A stretch of DNA of 64,000 nt from Acidilobus sp. 7A (GCF_003431325.1 NZ_CP010515.1:558001-622000); one strand, 5' to 3'; shown: positions 54,496 to 63,991, counted from the stretch's first letter. A program made the numbers and translations. Notes: a model not told the origin generated them from the letters alone.

Positions 54496-55625
54496 CCCTG
54501 GCCCACCCCCGACGTGTTGCCAACACCTATAACTACTACTGTGTCGCCCTCCTTGCTCTCCTCCCTTATTATCTGCTTCACCCTCTCAACGGCCTTCTCA
54601 ACGCCATCGTAGACGTCCTTTTTCATGGCAAGTATAGCCTCATCCATGCCCATCTTGATTATGACTGCCCTCAGCGGTATGTTGTACTCAGTCGCTACCC
54701 TCTCAAACCTTATCTTCTCCGGACCTGGGTCGCCTATGGCGGCGCCGACGCCCTCAGCCACCTCGCCGGACGTCTCGCCCTCAAACTTCAGGGCGGCATC
54801 AACTGTTACCATAAGCGAGACCTTTCTGCCCTGCGCCAGTGCCTCCCTGATGACCTTTTCCGTGGCCTCCCCCGGCCTTCCAACTGTTGATCCTGGTCCT
54901 TTGGCCTTAACTATTATGAGGTTGCGACCCTCAAAGGTGGTCTCAGCCACTACGGTGTCCTCTGTCACTTCCCTCCACTTGGCCTCGGGTCCTGCCAGCC
55001 TCACGGCGACCATCGGACCTGCGGCGTCGCCTACCGGGACCTTTATGAGGAAGTCATCTAGCGCCTTCCTGTAGGCCTGGGCTATCTGCATTATCTGAGG
55101 CATCATTATGGCCAGCTGGATTATGAGGTATATGTTCTTTGTCTTCTCGCCGAAGAGCAGGTAGTGTCTGACAACCTTGTATATTAAGTTCAGGGCCGAC
55201 GTTATCTCAGCTGCGGTGGACGCCACGCTCCTCGTGGTGTCGTCAGCGTTAGGCATAGCCTGAACGAAGACGTCCTTGAACCTCATGTCCCTTATGTTTA
55301 GAAGGTGCCTCATCCTGTTGATTATATCCGTGGGCTCTATGTTGACAGGATCTATTGTGAAGAAATCAGTCAGCCTGTCAAGCAACTTAGCTGAGTCCTG
55401 GGCACCGTTTTTATTTAAGAAGTCAAGCGTTGTCTTTCTGGCGTCGTCAGCAAGGCTTCCTAGTACGGACAGCTTAGACCTTATGTCAGCCCTGTACCAA
55501 TACACCTGAAGCCAGTTGCCTAAGCCTGTGAAGAACAGTATGAAGAGCGCTATCCACAATATGTTTACAACAACGGTTACCCACGTGGCTAGCGCGCTCT
55601 CAGCAGCCACTTTTCTTCTCTCCAA
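54492..55625 (-). CDS. DUF1512 family protein
   Basis: 377 residues. A membrane helix near residues 15-38, then a helical domain (FTIDPVNIEPTDIINRMRHLLNIRDMRFKDVF), a second hydrophobic stretch (IYLIIQLAIMMPQIMQI), and a C-terminal alpha/beta part (GPGSTVGRPGEATEKVI; IIKMGMDEAILAMKKDVYDGVEKAVERVKQII). Matches the archaeal DUF1512 pattern. Function unknown. Coupled with the small membrane protein downstream. Confidence 0.78.
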   Translation of the reverse strand: MERRKVAAESALATWVTVVVNILWIALFILFFTGLGNWLQVYWYRADIRSKLSVLGSLADDARKTTLDFLNKNGAQDSAKLLDRLTDFFTIDPVNIEPTDIINRMRHLLNIRDMRFKDVFVQAMPNADDTTRSVASTAAEITSALNLIYKVVRHYLLFGEKTKNIYLIIQLAIMMPQIMQIAQAYRKALDDFLIKVPVGDAAGPMVAVRLAGPEAKWREVTEDTVVAETTFEGRNLIIVKAKGPGSTVGRPGEATEKVIREALAQGRKVSLMVTVDAALKFEGETSGEVAEGVGAAIGDPGPEKIRFERVATEYNIPLRAVIIKMGMDEAILAMKKDVYDGVEKAVERVKQIIREESKEGDTVVVIGVGNTSGVGQG

Positions 55626-55662
55626 TTAGCGGAAAAGCGTAGAGGCTTTTAAGTTGTAGTAG

Positions 55663-56577
55663 CTAAGGGCTGCTGGTTGTAACTATCACCTTGTCCTGCG
55701 TTATGAGGAACGTGTGCTCAAACTGAGAGACGGGTGCCTTTGAGGCCTCTACGAGTATCGGGTATTCTATGAGGGCCCTAGCCCTGGTCAGCTCTGTAAG
55801 CGTCCTCTCTATCTCCGAGGGCTTCCACTCAGGGTAGAGCCACCTCTTTGCAAAGGGCAGTGTGTTGAAGCGTGACAAAACGTACTCCAACAAGTTCTTG
55901 GCGTCCTCTGAGACCCTCTGGGGCATGTTGCCCGTGGCGGAGTATATGTAGGCCTTAGGGCCGTCAACGACCAGCCCCCTCCCAGGCGTTGCGAAGGGCT
56001 CTATTGCAACCTGAGTGCCCGGCCTCAACCTCTGGTAAAACGTTGTTCTCTCGGCATAGTTAGGTATAGAGAGCCCTGCATGAAGGACGTACCTCCCAAG
56101 CGTGTGGCCGGTCAAGTTCCTCACGGGCCTGAAGCCCGCGGACTTTATGGTGATCTCTATAGTCTTGCCTATGTCATACACCCTGACGTCAGGCCTTATG
56201 GTGTTTATGACCCTCTCGAGGGCGCTCCTGGCGGCCTGGGCCAGCTGCTGGAAGGCCTCACTGCCTATCGCCACGGTCGCCGCCGTGTCAGACAAGTAAC
56301 CGTCAAGGGAGGCGCCGACGTCCACCTTAACTACAGCCTTCTCGGGCACCTTCACGTCATCGTCAATGCCGGGGGAGTAGTGTGCTGCGACCTCATTAAT
56401 TGAGAAGTTGCACGGGAAGGCGGGCCTTGCGCCTCTCTTGGCTATAAGCGACTCGATCTCATCGCATATCTCCCTTGCGCTGGCGCCCGGCTTAACTAGG
56501 GAGGCCCCCAGCTCCCTGGCCTCAGCGCCTATCTTACCAGCCTCAAGGATCTTATTTATCTCATCCTGGCCTATCAA
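55663..56577 (-). CDS. map: Methionine aminopeptidase, type II
   Basis: Removes the initiator methionine. Metal ligands are visible: VDVGASLDGYLSDTA (Asp pair), GHTLGRYVLHAG (His), IEPFATPGRG (Glu), and QFEHTFLI near the end. The type II insert lies between. 304 residues. Divergent from the UPF0173 gene. Confidence 0.95.
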   Translation of the reverse strand: MIGQDEINKILEAGKIGAEARELGASLVKPGASAREICDEIESLIAKRGARPAFPCNFSINEVAAHYSPGIDDDVKVPEKAVVKVDVGASLDGYLSDTAATVAIGSEAFQQLAQAARSALERVINTIRPDVRVYDIGKTIEITIKSAGFRPVRNLTGHTLGRYVLHAGLSIPNYAERTTFYQRLRPGTQVAIEPFATPGRGLVVDGPKAYIYSATGNMPQRVSEDAKNLLEYVLSRFNTLPFAKRWLYPEWKPSEIERTLTELTRARALIEYPILVEASKAPVSQFEHTFLITQDKVIVTTSSP

Positions 56578-56673
56578 CTTTCCTCCGGCCTACGAGCTGC
56601 CTTGGAGGGCTATAAATCAAAGCACATAGGTGTCCTTTTATCCTACGAGCCCCCCAAAGCGGAGGGATGGGAA

Positions 56674-57360
56674 ATGGGGTACCTAATTTACTACGGTCAC
56701 TCGGCCTTTGAGGTTAACGTCTCAGGGAAGAAGATATTGATAGACCCGTGGCTCTCAAACCCACTGTCCCCTGTGAAGCCTGAGAGCGTGACTGGCGTAG
56801 ACTATATACTTATAACTCACGATCATGATGATCACCTGGGCGACACGTTCGAGCTGCTTAAGAAAAACCCTAAGGCTAAGGTTGTTAGTACCTTCGAGAT
56901 AGCCAACTTCGTCGCTGAGAAGGTTAATGACGAGTCAAGGGCTATAGGGGGCAACATGGGCGGCCCCATGGTAGTTGACGACAAAATAAAGGTCGCCTTG
57001 GTCCCAGCCAACCACACAAGCACTCATGGGAGCCCCGTGGGCGTTGTAATAATTACAGAGGATGGCACTCTCTACCACGCCGGCGACACTGGCATAATGG
57101 CTGAGATGGGGCTCATTGGAGAGGTGTACAAGCCTGACATTGCGATGCTGCCGATAGGTGGCCACTTCACCATGGACCACAACGAGGCAGCCAAGGCTGT
57201 GGAACTCCTGAAGCCCAAGGTCGCAGTGCCCATGCACTACGGCACCTTCCCCATGCTCTACGGCAGCCCTGAGGAGTTCAGCAGGATAGTGACCTCCAGG
57301 GGGCTGCCGACCAAGGTAGTAATACTGAGGCCAGGGGAGAGGTTCGAGTTTAAGTTTTAA
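56674..57360 (+). CDS. UPF0173 metal-dependent hydrolase
   Basis: Metallo-beta-lactamase fold. From ATG 56674 (228 residues) His49, His51, Asp53 and His54 (THDHDDHLGD) form the metal site; NHTSTHGS, YHAGDTGI and MHYGTF complete it. An open frame upstream is not needed; GGAGGG lies ten bases before this ATG. Substrate unknown; relatives act on phosphoesters or thioesters. Confidence 0.88.
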   Translation: MGYLIYYGHSAFEVNVSGKKILIDPWLSNPLSPVKPESVTGVDYILITHDHDDHLGDTFELLKKNPKAKVVSTFEIANFVAEKVNDESRAIGGNMGGPMVVDDKIKVALVPANHTSTHGSPVGVVIITEDGTLYHAGDTGIMAEMGLIGEVYKPDIAMLPIGGHFTMDHNEAAKAVELLKPKVAVPMHYGTFPMLYGSPEEFSRIVTSRGLPTKVVILRPGERFEFKF

Positions 57361-57391
57361 GGTCCCCGAGGGCCCTTAGCCAAGGGTCAAG

Positions 57392-59197
57392 ATGGTAAGG
57401 GTAGCCGTAATAGATGACGATGCCTGCAAGCCAAAGCGATGTAGCTACCAGTGCATATCGGTCTGCCCAGTAAACAAGAGTCACAAGGGCGTGGCCATAG
57501 AGGCCGACACTAAGGCCAGGGCGAAGCCCGTCATACATGAGGACGTCTGCATAGGCTGCGGCATATGCGTGAAGGCGTGTCCCTTCGACGCCATATCAAT
57601 AGTTAATCTGCCTGAGGAGCTTGATGAGGAGGCCGTACACAGGTACGGTGTCAACGGCTTCAAGCTCTTCAGGCTTCCAATACCAAAGGCGGGCCAAGTA
57701 GTAGGCCTCCTGGGCAAGAACGGCGTCGGCAAGACGACGGCGCTTAAGATACTCTCAGGCGAGCTCAGGCCAAACCTCGGCAGGGTTGAAGTTAAGGAGG
57801 TGCCTTCTGAGGACGTCCTTAGGCACTTCAGGGGCAGTGAGCTCCAGACGTACCTGCAGAAGCTCTATAACGGCAGGCTGAGGGTGGCGCACAAGGTCCA
57901 GTACGTAGACCTCGTGCCGAGGTACCTCAGGGGGACTGTGAGGGAGCTACTGAAGAGGGCCGATGAGCGCGGGGTGGCAATGGACTTAGCCAAGGAGATT
58001 GGCCTTGACGTTGTTATGGACAGGGACGTCAGGCAGCTGAGCGGCGGCGAGCTGCAGAAGACTGTGATAGTTGCTACCCTGAGTAAGGATGCTGACGTCT
58101 ACATGTTTGATGAGCCCAGCAGCTACCTTGACGTGAGGGAGAGGGTTAGGGTTTCAAAGCTCATCAGGTCAGAAGTTAAGCAAGATAAGTACTTCATAGT
58201 AGTCGAGCACGACCTTGCAATGCTGGACTACCTGAGCGACAACGTTCACGTGCTGTACGGTGAGCCCGGCGTCTACGGGATAGTCTCTCAGGCCTACGGG
58301 GTCAGGGTCGGAATAAACGCGTTCCTTGACGGCTACCTGCAGTCTGAGAACGTCAGAATAAGGAGCACGCCGATAATCTTCACTAAGTCGTTGCAGGCTA
58401 CGAAGCAGGAGGCCCAGTACAAGTACCTCGAGTGGACTCAGGCAAGGATAAGGCTTGGCACCTTCACCCTTGACGTTATGCCCGGCTACGTAAACAGCGG
58501 TGAAGTTATAGCCGTGATGGGACCCAACGGCATAGGTAAGACAACCTTCATAAGGTATTTAGCAGGCGACCTGAAAGCCGAGGAGGGAGAGTCCTTCACC
58601 TACAGGGAGCTCAAGGTGAGCTACAAGCCTCAGTACATAGGGCCCGAGTTCTTCCCTGAGGGCATGACGGTCGCCGACGTGCTGAGGACTGTTAACCCTG
58701 AGTCTGTGACTGAGGGCAGCTGGCTTTACATAGAGCTCACTGAGAAGCTCGGCCTTCACAGGCTCTTTGACAGGGAGGCCAGGGAGCTCAGCGGGGGTGA
58801 GATGCAGAAGCTGGCAATTGCACAGTCTCTCAGTAGGGAGGCAGACCTCTACCTCCTTGATGAGCCCTCTGCGCACCTAGACGTTGAGGAGAGGCTCGCC
58901 GTCGGCAAGATAATAAGGAGGCTTACGGAGACCAGGAAGGCAGCCGCCTTCGTCGCTGAGCATGACATAATGATGATAGCCATGATAAGTGACAGGGCCA
59001 CGGTATTTGGCGGGTCGCCGGGCATCCATGGAGTGGCATCAAGCCCTGCCCCCCTGAGGCTCGGCATGAATGATATGCTCTCCCAGCTTGGGATTACCAT
59101 GAGGCAGGAGAAGGAGAGCGGGAGGCCAAGGATAAACAAGGAGGGCTCCTACCTGGACAGGCTGCAGAAGGCCAAGAATGTCTACTTCGAGGTTTAA
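57392..59197 (+). CDS. abce1: ABCE1 ribosome recycling ATPase
   Basis: Splits ribosomes after termination. An N-terminal Fe-S domain (CKPKRCSYQCISVCPVNK; CIGCGICVKACPFDA) precedes two ATPase modules: GLLGKNGVGKTT with LSGGELQ and FDEPSSYLD, then VMGPNGIGKTT with LSGGEMQ and LDEPSAHLD. 601 residues, one of the most conserved archaeal proteins. Monocistronic on the plus strand. Confidence 0.97.
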   Translation: MVRVAVIDDDACKPKRCSYQCISVCPVNKSHKGVAIEADTKARAKPVIHEDVCIGCGICVKACPFDAISIVNLPEELDEEAVHRYGVNGFKLFRLPIPKAGQVVGLLGKNGVGKTTALKILSGELRPNLGRVEVKEVPSEDVLRHFRGSELQTYLQKLYNGRLRVAHKVQYVDLVPRYLRGTVRELLKRADERGVAMDLAKEIGLDVVMDRDVRQLSGGELQKTVIVATLSKDADVYMFDEPSSYLDVRERVRVSKLIRSEVKQDKYFIVVEHDLAMLDYLSDNVHVLYGEPGVYGIVSQAYGVRVGINAFLDGYLQSENVRIRSTPIIFTKSLQATKQEAQYKYLEWTQARIRLGTFTLDVMPGYVNSGEVIAVMGPNGIGKTTFIRYLAGDLKAEEGESFTYRELKVSYKPQYIGPEFFPEGMTVADVLRTVNPESVTEGSWLYIELTEKLGLHRLFDREARELSGGEMQKLAIAQSLSREADLYLLDEPSAHLDVEERLAVGKIIRRLTETRKAAAFVAEHDIMMIAMISDRATVFGGSPGIHGVASSPAPLRLGMNDMLSQLGITMRQEKESGRPRINKEGSYLDRLQKAKNVYFEV

Positions 59198-59206
59198 TAG
59201 CGCTCG

Positions 59207-59932
59207 TTAAGCTTCGCCCTCAGCCTCCACTATCCTCCTAGCCTCCTCCTTGCAGCCAAGCGAAGAGCAAGACTTGCTGAGTAGGCTGAGCAGCGACCTG
59301 GCCTCAGCGGCTGTGGCCTTGGAGAGCACCTTCCTGACGGCTAGCCCTACCTCGTCCTCGTCGCCCCCGACCCTGCCTGTTAAGGCCCTGGCGTACGCCT
59401 CAGCCAGCCTTACGGTCTTAGCGTCCGGGGGCTCGTAAGGGGGCGCCCTCGCCCTGGCCTTATATATCTCGTAAAGCATGATAGACGTGGCGTTGGAGAC
59501 GTTTAGCGCCGTGTACTTCTGGGACGCAGGGATTGTGCAGAGCAGATCGCAGAGGGCCAGTTCCTCCCTGGTAAGGCCCACGCTCTCCCTGCCTACAACT
59601 AGCGCCACGGTGCCGTTGCGCGAGCTCATGAGCTCCGCCGCCTGCTCCGGCGTAATAGGGGTCCTGAGCAGGTCCCTCGCGGAGACCTCGTCTGAGCTGC
59701 AGATGCTCAGCTCAACGCCCTTTAGGGCCTCCTTGAGGTTGCCCACTACGACGGCCTCCCACGCCTCATCGGAGGCCCTGGCGGCCCACCTGAGCGACTC
59801 AGTGACGCTGGCCGAAGGACTCACCAGGTAAAGCTCATCAACGTCGAAGTTCCTGGACAGCCTGTATATGTAGCCTAGGTTGACTGGGCCCTCAATGCCA
59901 ACAGCGACAAGCCTCAGCTTCAACCCAACCAC
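59207..59932 (-). CDS. trmJ: tRNA 2'-O-methyltransferase TrmJ (SPOUT)
   Basis: Methylates the ribose at tRNA position 32. The SPOUT knot is visible: VGIEGPVNLGYIYRLSRNFDVDELYLV, GTVALVVGRESVGLTREEL, IPASQKYTALNVSNATSIMLYEI. 241 residues with a helical C-terminal extension of about 65 residues. It adjoins the hexuloisomerase stop with no gap. Confidence 0.87.
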   Translation of the reverse strand: MVGLKLRLVAVGIEGPVNLGYIYRLSRNFDVDELYLVSPSASVTESLRWAARASDEAWEAVVVGNLKEALKGVELSICSSDEVSARDLLRTPITPEQAAELMSSRNGTVALVVGRESVGLTREELALCDLLCTIPASQKYTALNVSNATSIMLYEIYKARARAPPYEPPDAKTVRLAEAYARALTGRVGGDEDEVGLAVRKVLSKATAAEARSLLSLLSKSCSSLGCKEEARRIVEAEGEA

Positions 59933-60544
59933 TCAGAGCTCAACGTTGGCGTGCCTGCTCCTCATCTCCTCCTCGGTAACGTTTAGCTTTATCATGAGGT
60001 AGTAGATGACACCGTCGAGGAACAGCATAGCTGTGTCCTCGAAGAGCGTGCCGAGGGGGGCCAGCGGCTCGTGAAGGCCAAGTATCTGCCTGGCGAAGTA
60101 GTCATCCATCTTACTTATCTTGGACCTGCCAGGTATCCTGACGACAAGGTCAGCTATCTTGCCCAGGGGGCTCTCAGGGTAGGTTGTTATTGCTATGACG
60201 TAGGTTCCCACCTTCTTGGCGGCGTCCGCGGCCTCCACTATGAGGCCCGTCCTGCCTGAGCCTGAGATAGCTATGGCGACGTCGCCGCTTGAGACGCTCG
60301 GCACTATGGTCTCGCCCAGCACGTAGGAGTTGAAGCCGAGGTGCAGAAGCCTCATGGCAAAGGCCTTGCCGACGAGGCCGCTGCGCCCAGCCCCCATGAC
60401 TAGCGCCTTGCGCTTAGTTCTATAGGCATTGATGAGCACCTCTACCATCTTGTCTACCTCGCTCAAGTCTATGGCGTCTGCGGCCCTGAGGGCGAACTCA
60501 GAGATTTCCTTCATAGCCTTTATAGCCGGGTGCTCAGAGCTCAA
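59933..60544 (-). CDS. hxlB: 6-phospho-3-hexuloisomerase
   Basis: SIS-domain enzyme of the ribulose monophosphate route, which in archaea makes pentoses from fructose 6-phosphate. [52 protein letters not shown] and the C-terminal [21 protein letters not shown] match. 203 residues. No hexulose-phosphate synthase is adjacent. Confidence 0.9.
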   Translation of the reverse strand: MSSEHPAIKAMKEISEFALRAADAIDLSEVDKMVEVLINAYRTKRKALVMGAGRSGLVGKAFAMRLLHLGFNSYVLGETIVPSVSSGDVAIAISGSGRTGLIVEAADAAKKVGTYVIAITTYPESPLGKIADLVVRIPGRSKISKMDDYFARQILGLHEPLAPLGTLFEDTAMLFLDGVIYYLMIKLNVTEEEMRSRHANVEL

Positions 60545-60821
60545 AGATGTAGCCCTGTAGGGTACAGAAAACCCTATACTTTAAGTTTTTGTCACTCGCC
60601 TTGACTGTAACCTTTTTATGTAACTATTCATTATTTTAATCACTTCTAACCCCTTAATGCTGTTAAGCAGGCTGAGGCTGTGTGCCTAATCAATTTTATG
60701 AGCTTTTATGCTGACATTGATCGGAGGGCGCCACCGTGAAGTCTGATTGTTGGCTCTCCTGCCTCACTCGCAACTTGTCTTATAGGCTTTAGTATATTTA
60801 TGCAGGGCCCTTGTTCTTAGG
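60545..60821. other. AT-rich intergenic region
   Basis: Contains promoter-like sequence for hxlB (minus) and no coding frame I can support. Several TTTTAT tracts are present. The next gene to the right is the guide RNA candidate. Confidence 0.4.
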
Positions 60822-60830
60822 TTTATAAGC
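60822..60830 (+). promoter_or_regulatory. TATA box of the H/ACA RNA candidate
   Basis: TTTATAAGC is 25-32 bases before the predicted RNA 5' end at 60854, at the canonical archaeal distance. Confidence 0.55.
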
Positions 60831-60853
60831 TTTAAGTCTTATTAACTTCTAAT

Positions 60854-60933
60854 GGCCCCGCCGGTCTCACGTTGCCAGAGATCCCCTAGGGGGAGATGAA
60901 GATGACGGTCTAACGGTCAGGCGGGGCACAGCC
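60854..60933 (+). ncRNA. Candidate H/ACA guide RNA
   Basis: 80 bases. GCCCCGCC (60855-60862) and GGCGGGGC (60920-60927) form an 8-bp lower stem. ACA (60928-60930) follows and three bases end the RNA, exactly as in H/ACA sRNAs. Above is an unpaired pocket (GGTCTCA on the left, GTCA on the right), an upper stem starting CGTT/AACG, and an apical ATCCCC/GGGGGA hairpin with GATGA-rich sequence that could be a kink-turn for L7Ae. H/ACA RNAs guide pseudouridylation. By pocket complementarity the target would resemble UGAC-UN-UGAGACC. A function is inferred from structure only. Confidence 0.55.
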
Positions 60934-61081
60934 TTAGATCACCAGCCTTAGCTAGATCCGCAACTTTGACGAACCCCTCTAGTCCTACGCGTTGGCATTG
61001 TTGCTAGCAGTAGCATTAACATGTACCTGCCGCTCCTTTTTAAGGGAGGCGGCTAAGCCCAGTATTAGGTGCGAAGCAAGC

Positions 61082-61339
61082 ATGAAGAAGGACGCCAAGC
61101 CAGAGCCCCCGCACGAGGTCATAGAGGTCGAAGGGCTGGCGATGAACGGCCTCCTGAAGAGCTTCAGGCTGGAGGACTGCGGAAAGCCCAAGGGGTACCA
61201 GAGGATAGTGGCCGAGGCAGTTGACGGAAGGATCTTAAGGACCGGCTGCCTCGAGCCGGACGCTGCTAGGAGGGAGGTCATGGTTATGAACTTATATCTG
61301 AGGCAGTGGAGTAAGTTTATACTGAAGCCTGGCCGGTGA
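61082..61339 (+). CDS. Small basic protein, unknown
   Basis: 85 residues from ATG 61082, chosen because a TATA-like CTTTTTAAGGG (61033-61043) lies 40-50 bases upstream. A longer frame from 60992 would include that promoter and an implausible hydrophobic start. PPHEVIEVEGLAMNGLLKSFRLEDCG and EVMVMNLYLRQWSKFIL look like strands and helices. No family recognised. Confidence 0.45.
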   Translation: MKKDAKPEPPHEVIEVEGLAMNGLLKSFRLEDCGKPKGYQRIVAEAVDGRILRTGCLEPDAARREVMVMNLYLRQWSKFILKPGR

Positions 61340-61372
61340 TGTAAGGTATTACCGCCGAGGGCGTGACGAGAC

Positions 61373-61747
61373 TTGTCCCCGACTGAGGCCGGAAGGCTCT
61401 GCAAGGGCTCAGGCTCCCCTGAGGCACAGCTCGCAGAGAGAGTCCTCCAGTCCCTCTCGCAGGGACCGAGGGCCTTCATCCTTGACAAGAGGCTTGAGGA
61501 CGGCCAGGCGCTTATCAGGCTCCTCAGCTCAGCCGGGGTCTCTAGACTACTCCAGATAAGCGACCTCGGCAGCCTGTTAGTGGTCTACATAGATAAGTCA
61601 AAGCTTGAGAGGGCGTGCCTCTACGAGGAGTGCGCATCAAAGATTGACCCCGTGGAGAGGAGACAGTGCTCTAAGGAGTGCGCCTCACAGAAGCTCGACG
61701 AAGTCACAGCTGCTGTGGCCAAGGGCCTCTGCGACGCCGTCAGCTGA
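61373..61747 (+). CDS. Cysteine-containing small protein, unknown
   Basis: 124 residues from a TTG. An alpha/beta first half (RLEDGQALIRLLSSAGVSRLLQISDLGSLLVVYIDKS), then a helical segment with paired cysteines (ERACLYEECASKIDPVERRQCSKECASQK; CxxxxC and CxxxC). The cysteines may bind metal or form disulfides. It follows the previous small gene on the same strand; a joint transcript is possible. Confidence 0.5.
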   Translation: MSPTEAGRLCKGSGSPEAQLAERVLQSLSQGPRAFILDKRLEDGQALIRLLSSAGVSRLLQISDLGSLLVVYIDKSKLERACLYEECASKIDPVERRQCSKECASQKLDEVTAAVAKGLCDAVS

Positions 61748-61782
61748 GCCTTCAGGGCTGTAGGGTTCTTATAAGGCGGAGC

Positions 61783-62070
61783 CTAGGGGCCCTTAATGCA
61801 CTTGAATGTCATCTCCTTAGCGCTCTCGGCCTCCTTCAGGACCTCCCTGGGCACGTTGTTAAGGAGCTCAGGCGAGAGCGCGTAAATCTCGCTTACGAGC
61901 CTCAGAAAAGCAGTCCTCAGCAGGTAGCTCCTGCTCACGCCGCACAGCCTTGCCACCTCCTCAATGGCCTGCATCTCAAGCGGCGACACCTTGGCGCTTA
62001 TAGTAACCACCTTAGAGGCCTTTATGTCAAGCATTATAATCTCTTGTTCTTTGGCCTCGGCGCTCTCCAA
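61783..62070 (-). CDS. Ribbon-helix-helix-like DNA-binding protein
   Basis: 95 residues. VVTISAKVSPLEMQAIEEVARLCGVSRSYLLRTAFLRLVSEI has a strand then two helices as in CopG/MetJ-type RHH regulators. The tail is helical. Targets unknown. AT-rich promoter region on the right (62090-62140). Confidence 0.6.
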   Translation of the reverse strand: MESAEAKEQEIIMLDIKASKVVTISAKVSPLEMQAIEEVARLCGVSRSYLLRTAFLRLVSEIYALSPELLNNVPREVLKEAESAKEMTFKCIKGP

Positions 62071-62147
62071 AGCATGGATCCTTGTAGTCAGTGTGCACTA
62101 TAGAAATATTTTATTTTATTCCAGTCTAAGGTGAGCAGGTAACCTTA

Positions 62148-62768
62148 TTACCTAACGTCTGTGCGAAACCACAGCTCCACGGTAAGCCTCTCCATGAAGA
62201 GTCTTCTCTCAGCTACCACATCCCTCTTGAGGAGGCCCATGGACCTAAGGCAGCTGTCTACGTCTAGGGAGGAGAGGGAGGATCTGACTACAAGCACCTC
62301 CCTGCCGAGCCTGCCCGCCGCCCTGCACAGTTTCAGGTGATTCTCGCCTTCATTGAAGGCCATCAGTTGCCAGTAGGAGCACTCGTCCCAGGGTCTGTCC
62401 CCAGCGGGCAGGTAAGGGGGATTAAGAACAACCAGGTCCCACTCGCCTGAGAGGCAGCTCGCCGCGTCACATTGAACTACGAGCGCGTTGGGGCCGAGAG
62501 TCGCCCTGGCGGACTCTACCGAGTGTGGTGAGATGTCAACGGCTGCAAGTCTCCTCGGCGAGAAGAGCGTGCCTGCGGCCAGGGCCAACAGTCCCGTGCC
62601 GGTGCCGAGGTCGAGGAGGCTCTCATACCTTCTCCCCATGTTCTTCAGCTTCACGAGAGCCTCAACTGCTAACTTCGAGTCGTCGCTGGGCTCATAGACG
62701 CAGTCGTTGGTTGCAACCCTTAGGGGGCCCGCTGGGGTGACTACCGTGAGCCACCTGAGGTCAGCCAC
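62148..62768 (-). CDS. HemK-like protein methyltransferase
   Basis: 206 residues. SAM-binding LLDLGTGTGLLALAAG and the catalytic NPPYLP motif (glutamine or amide methylation) match the HemK/Mtq2 family, where archaeal members act on release factor aRF1. It overlaps rsmA by 28 bases, so both are co-transcribed. The exact substrate is inferred. Confidence 0.8.
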   Translation of the reverse strand: MADLRWLTVVTPAGPLRVATNDCVYEPSDDSKLAVEALVKLKNMGRRYESLLDLGTGTGLLALAAGTLFSPRRLAAVDISPHSVESARATLGPNALVVQCDAASCLSGEWDLVVLNPPYLPAGDRPWDECSYWQLMAFNEGENHLKLCRAAGRLGREVLVVRSSLSSLDVDSCLRSMGLLKRDVVAERRLFMERLTVELWFRTDVR

Positions 62769-63496
62769 CTGGCAACACCCAACAGCTGCCCCGGCGTGAG
62801 GTCCCTCACCCTCGTGCCGGGGCCCACGCCATCAACGGCCTTGATTGAGCTCTCGCCGAAGCACCTCTCCAGCGCCCTCCGGGCTAGCTTATTCCTGTAG
62901 GAGAAGAGACACCTGGTCACAGCCTCAAGGGCCTCCCCCACGCTGTCCCAAGCCATAATCCTCTCCATCCTCAGCACGGCGGCGTCAACCTTGGGAGTCG
63001 GCCTGAACCAGGAGGACGGCATGACACCAAGGAGGCTTGACCTGAAGTAGACCTGGGAGATCACCGACAGCCTTCCGTAGAGCTCACTCCCAGGTCTTGC
63101 AATAGCTCTTTTAGCGACCTCAAGCTGAAGGCCGAGAACCATGAGCTTTACGTTGTTGTTCCTGGCTGCCCTGGCTACAATGGTACTACTGAGGTAGAAG
63201 GGCGTGTTTGAGACCACTACGGGGGTCCTTGTAACCTCGGCGTAGGCCTTCCCGTCGCCAACTATAACAGTCACGTTAGCGGGTACCTTGGCTGAGAGCT
63301 TTTCCGCCAGCGCACTGTCGAGCTCGACGCCTATCAGCCTCCTGGCGATCCTGGAGACCGGCATCGTCAGTTGCCCCTCGCCGGGCCCTATCTCGAGCAC
63401 GTCAGCGCCCTCGGCCCCCCTCAGACCTCTGAGGAAGAGCTCTACCCCCTCCTCGTTAACCAGGAACCTCTGCCCCAGGTCACTAGGGTACCTCAT
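62741..63496 (-). CDS. rsmA: 16S rRNA dimethyladenosine transferase
   Basis: Dimethylates two adjacent adenines near the 16S rRNA 3' end. MRYPSDLGQRFLVNEE, VLEIGPGEGQLTMPV, VIVGDGKAY and NTPFYLSSTIVAR (catalytic; NLPYN in bacteria) match RsmA/KsgA/Dim1. 251 residues. Follows the DUF655 gene directly. Confidence 0.92.
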   Translation of the reverse strand: MRYPSDLGQRFLVNEEGVELFLRGLRGAEGADVLEIGPGEGQLTMPVSRIARRLIGVELDSALAEKLSAKVPANVTVIVGDGKAYAEVTRTPVVVSNTPFYLSSTIVARAARNNNVKLMVLGLQLEVAKRAIARPGSELYGRLSVISQVYFRSSLLGVMPSSWFRPTPKVDAAVLRMERIMAWDSVGEALEAVTRCLFSYRNKLARRALERCFGESSIKAVDGVGPGTRVRDLTPGQLLGVARWLTSGGSR

Positions 63497-63991
63497 TTAT
63501 GGCCCTCTTTTCTGGGAGCCACGAAGTACGGAGAGGTAGTCCAGGAACGGCACGTCACTCGAGCTTGGGGCAGCGAAGAGGTTATACTTTGACCTTCCCT
63601 CGAGCTCCTCCATGACCTTATCAGTCAGGACCTCCACGGGGTCATCCTTTAGGAACTTGCGTATCTCCTCGAAGGACTCAAAGGGCTTCCTGGCCCTGGC
63701 GTCGAGTATGGCCATCAGGGTCTTCTTTCCAACGCCCCTGAGGAGCTCTATTGAGTGCAGCCTTATGTTAATGGGCTCCGCCCTGTTGAAGAACTCCACG
63801 AACACCTTCTCATTTGACTTTATTATGTACCTTACCGCCTCCCTGAGGTTCCTCTTAGCTATCTCCGTGAGGTCGCTGTACCTTATGGGCGTCCTGGGGG
63901 CGGCTATGACGTTCTCCGGTAGACCTTGAGATCTCAATGCCTTGGAGAAGTCTAAGGGCGAGCTCACGAGCTCAAGGCTCTCATCGCTCAC
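63497..63991 (-). CDS. DUF655 family protein, possibly 5'-incomplete
   Basis: 164 residues from GTG 63991; the frame is open to the window edge and the true start may lie beyond. A helix-hairpin-helix (LHSIELLRGVGKKTLMAILDARARKPFESFEEI) follows an OB-like part. DUF655 proteins are archaeal, usually next to rsmA, and thought to bind RNA. It stops one base before the rsmA start, supporting a common operon. Confidence 0.82.
   Translation of the reverse strand: MSDESLELVSSPLDFSKALRSQGLPENVIAAPRTPIRYSDLTEIAKRNLREAVRYIIKSNEKVFVEFFNRAEPINIRLHSIELLRGVGKKTLMAILDARARKPFESFEEIRKFLKDDPVEVLTDKVMEELEGRSKYNLFAAPSSSDVPFLDYLSVLRGSQKRGP

Noticed and set aside
60985-61488. 167-codon minus-strand frame over two small plus-strand genes
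   Set aside because: Low-complexity Ser/Leu-rich product with no motif; the plus-strand genes have better start and promoter signals.
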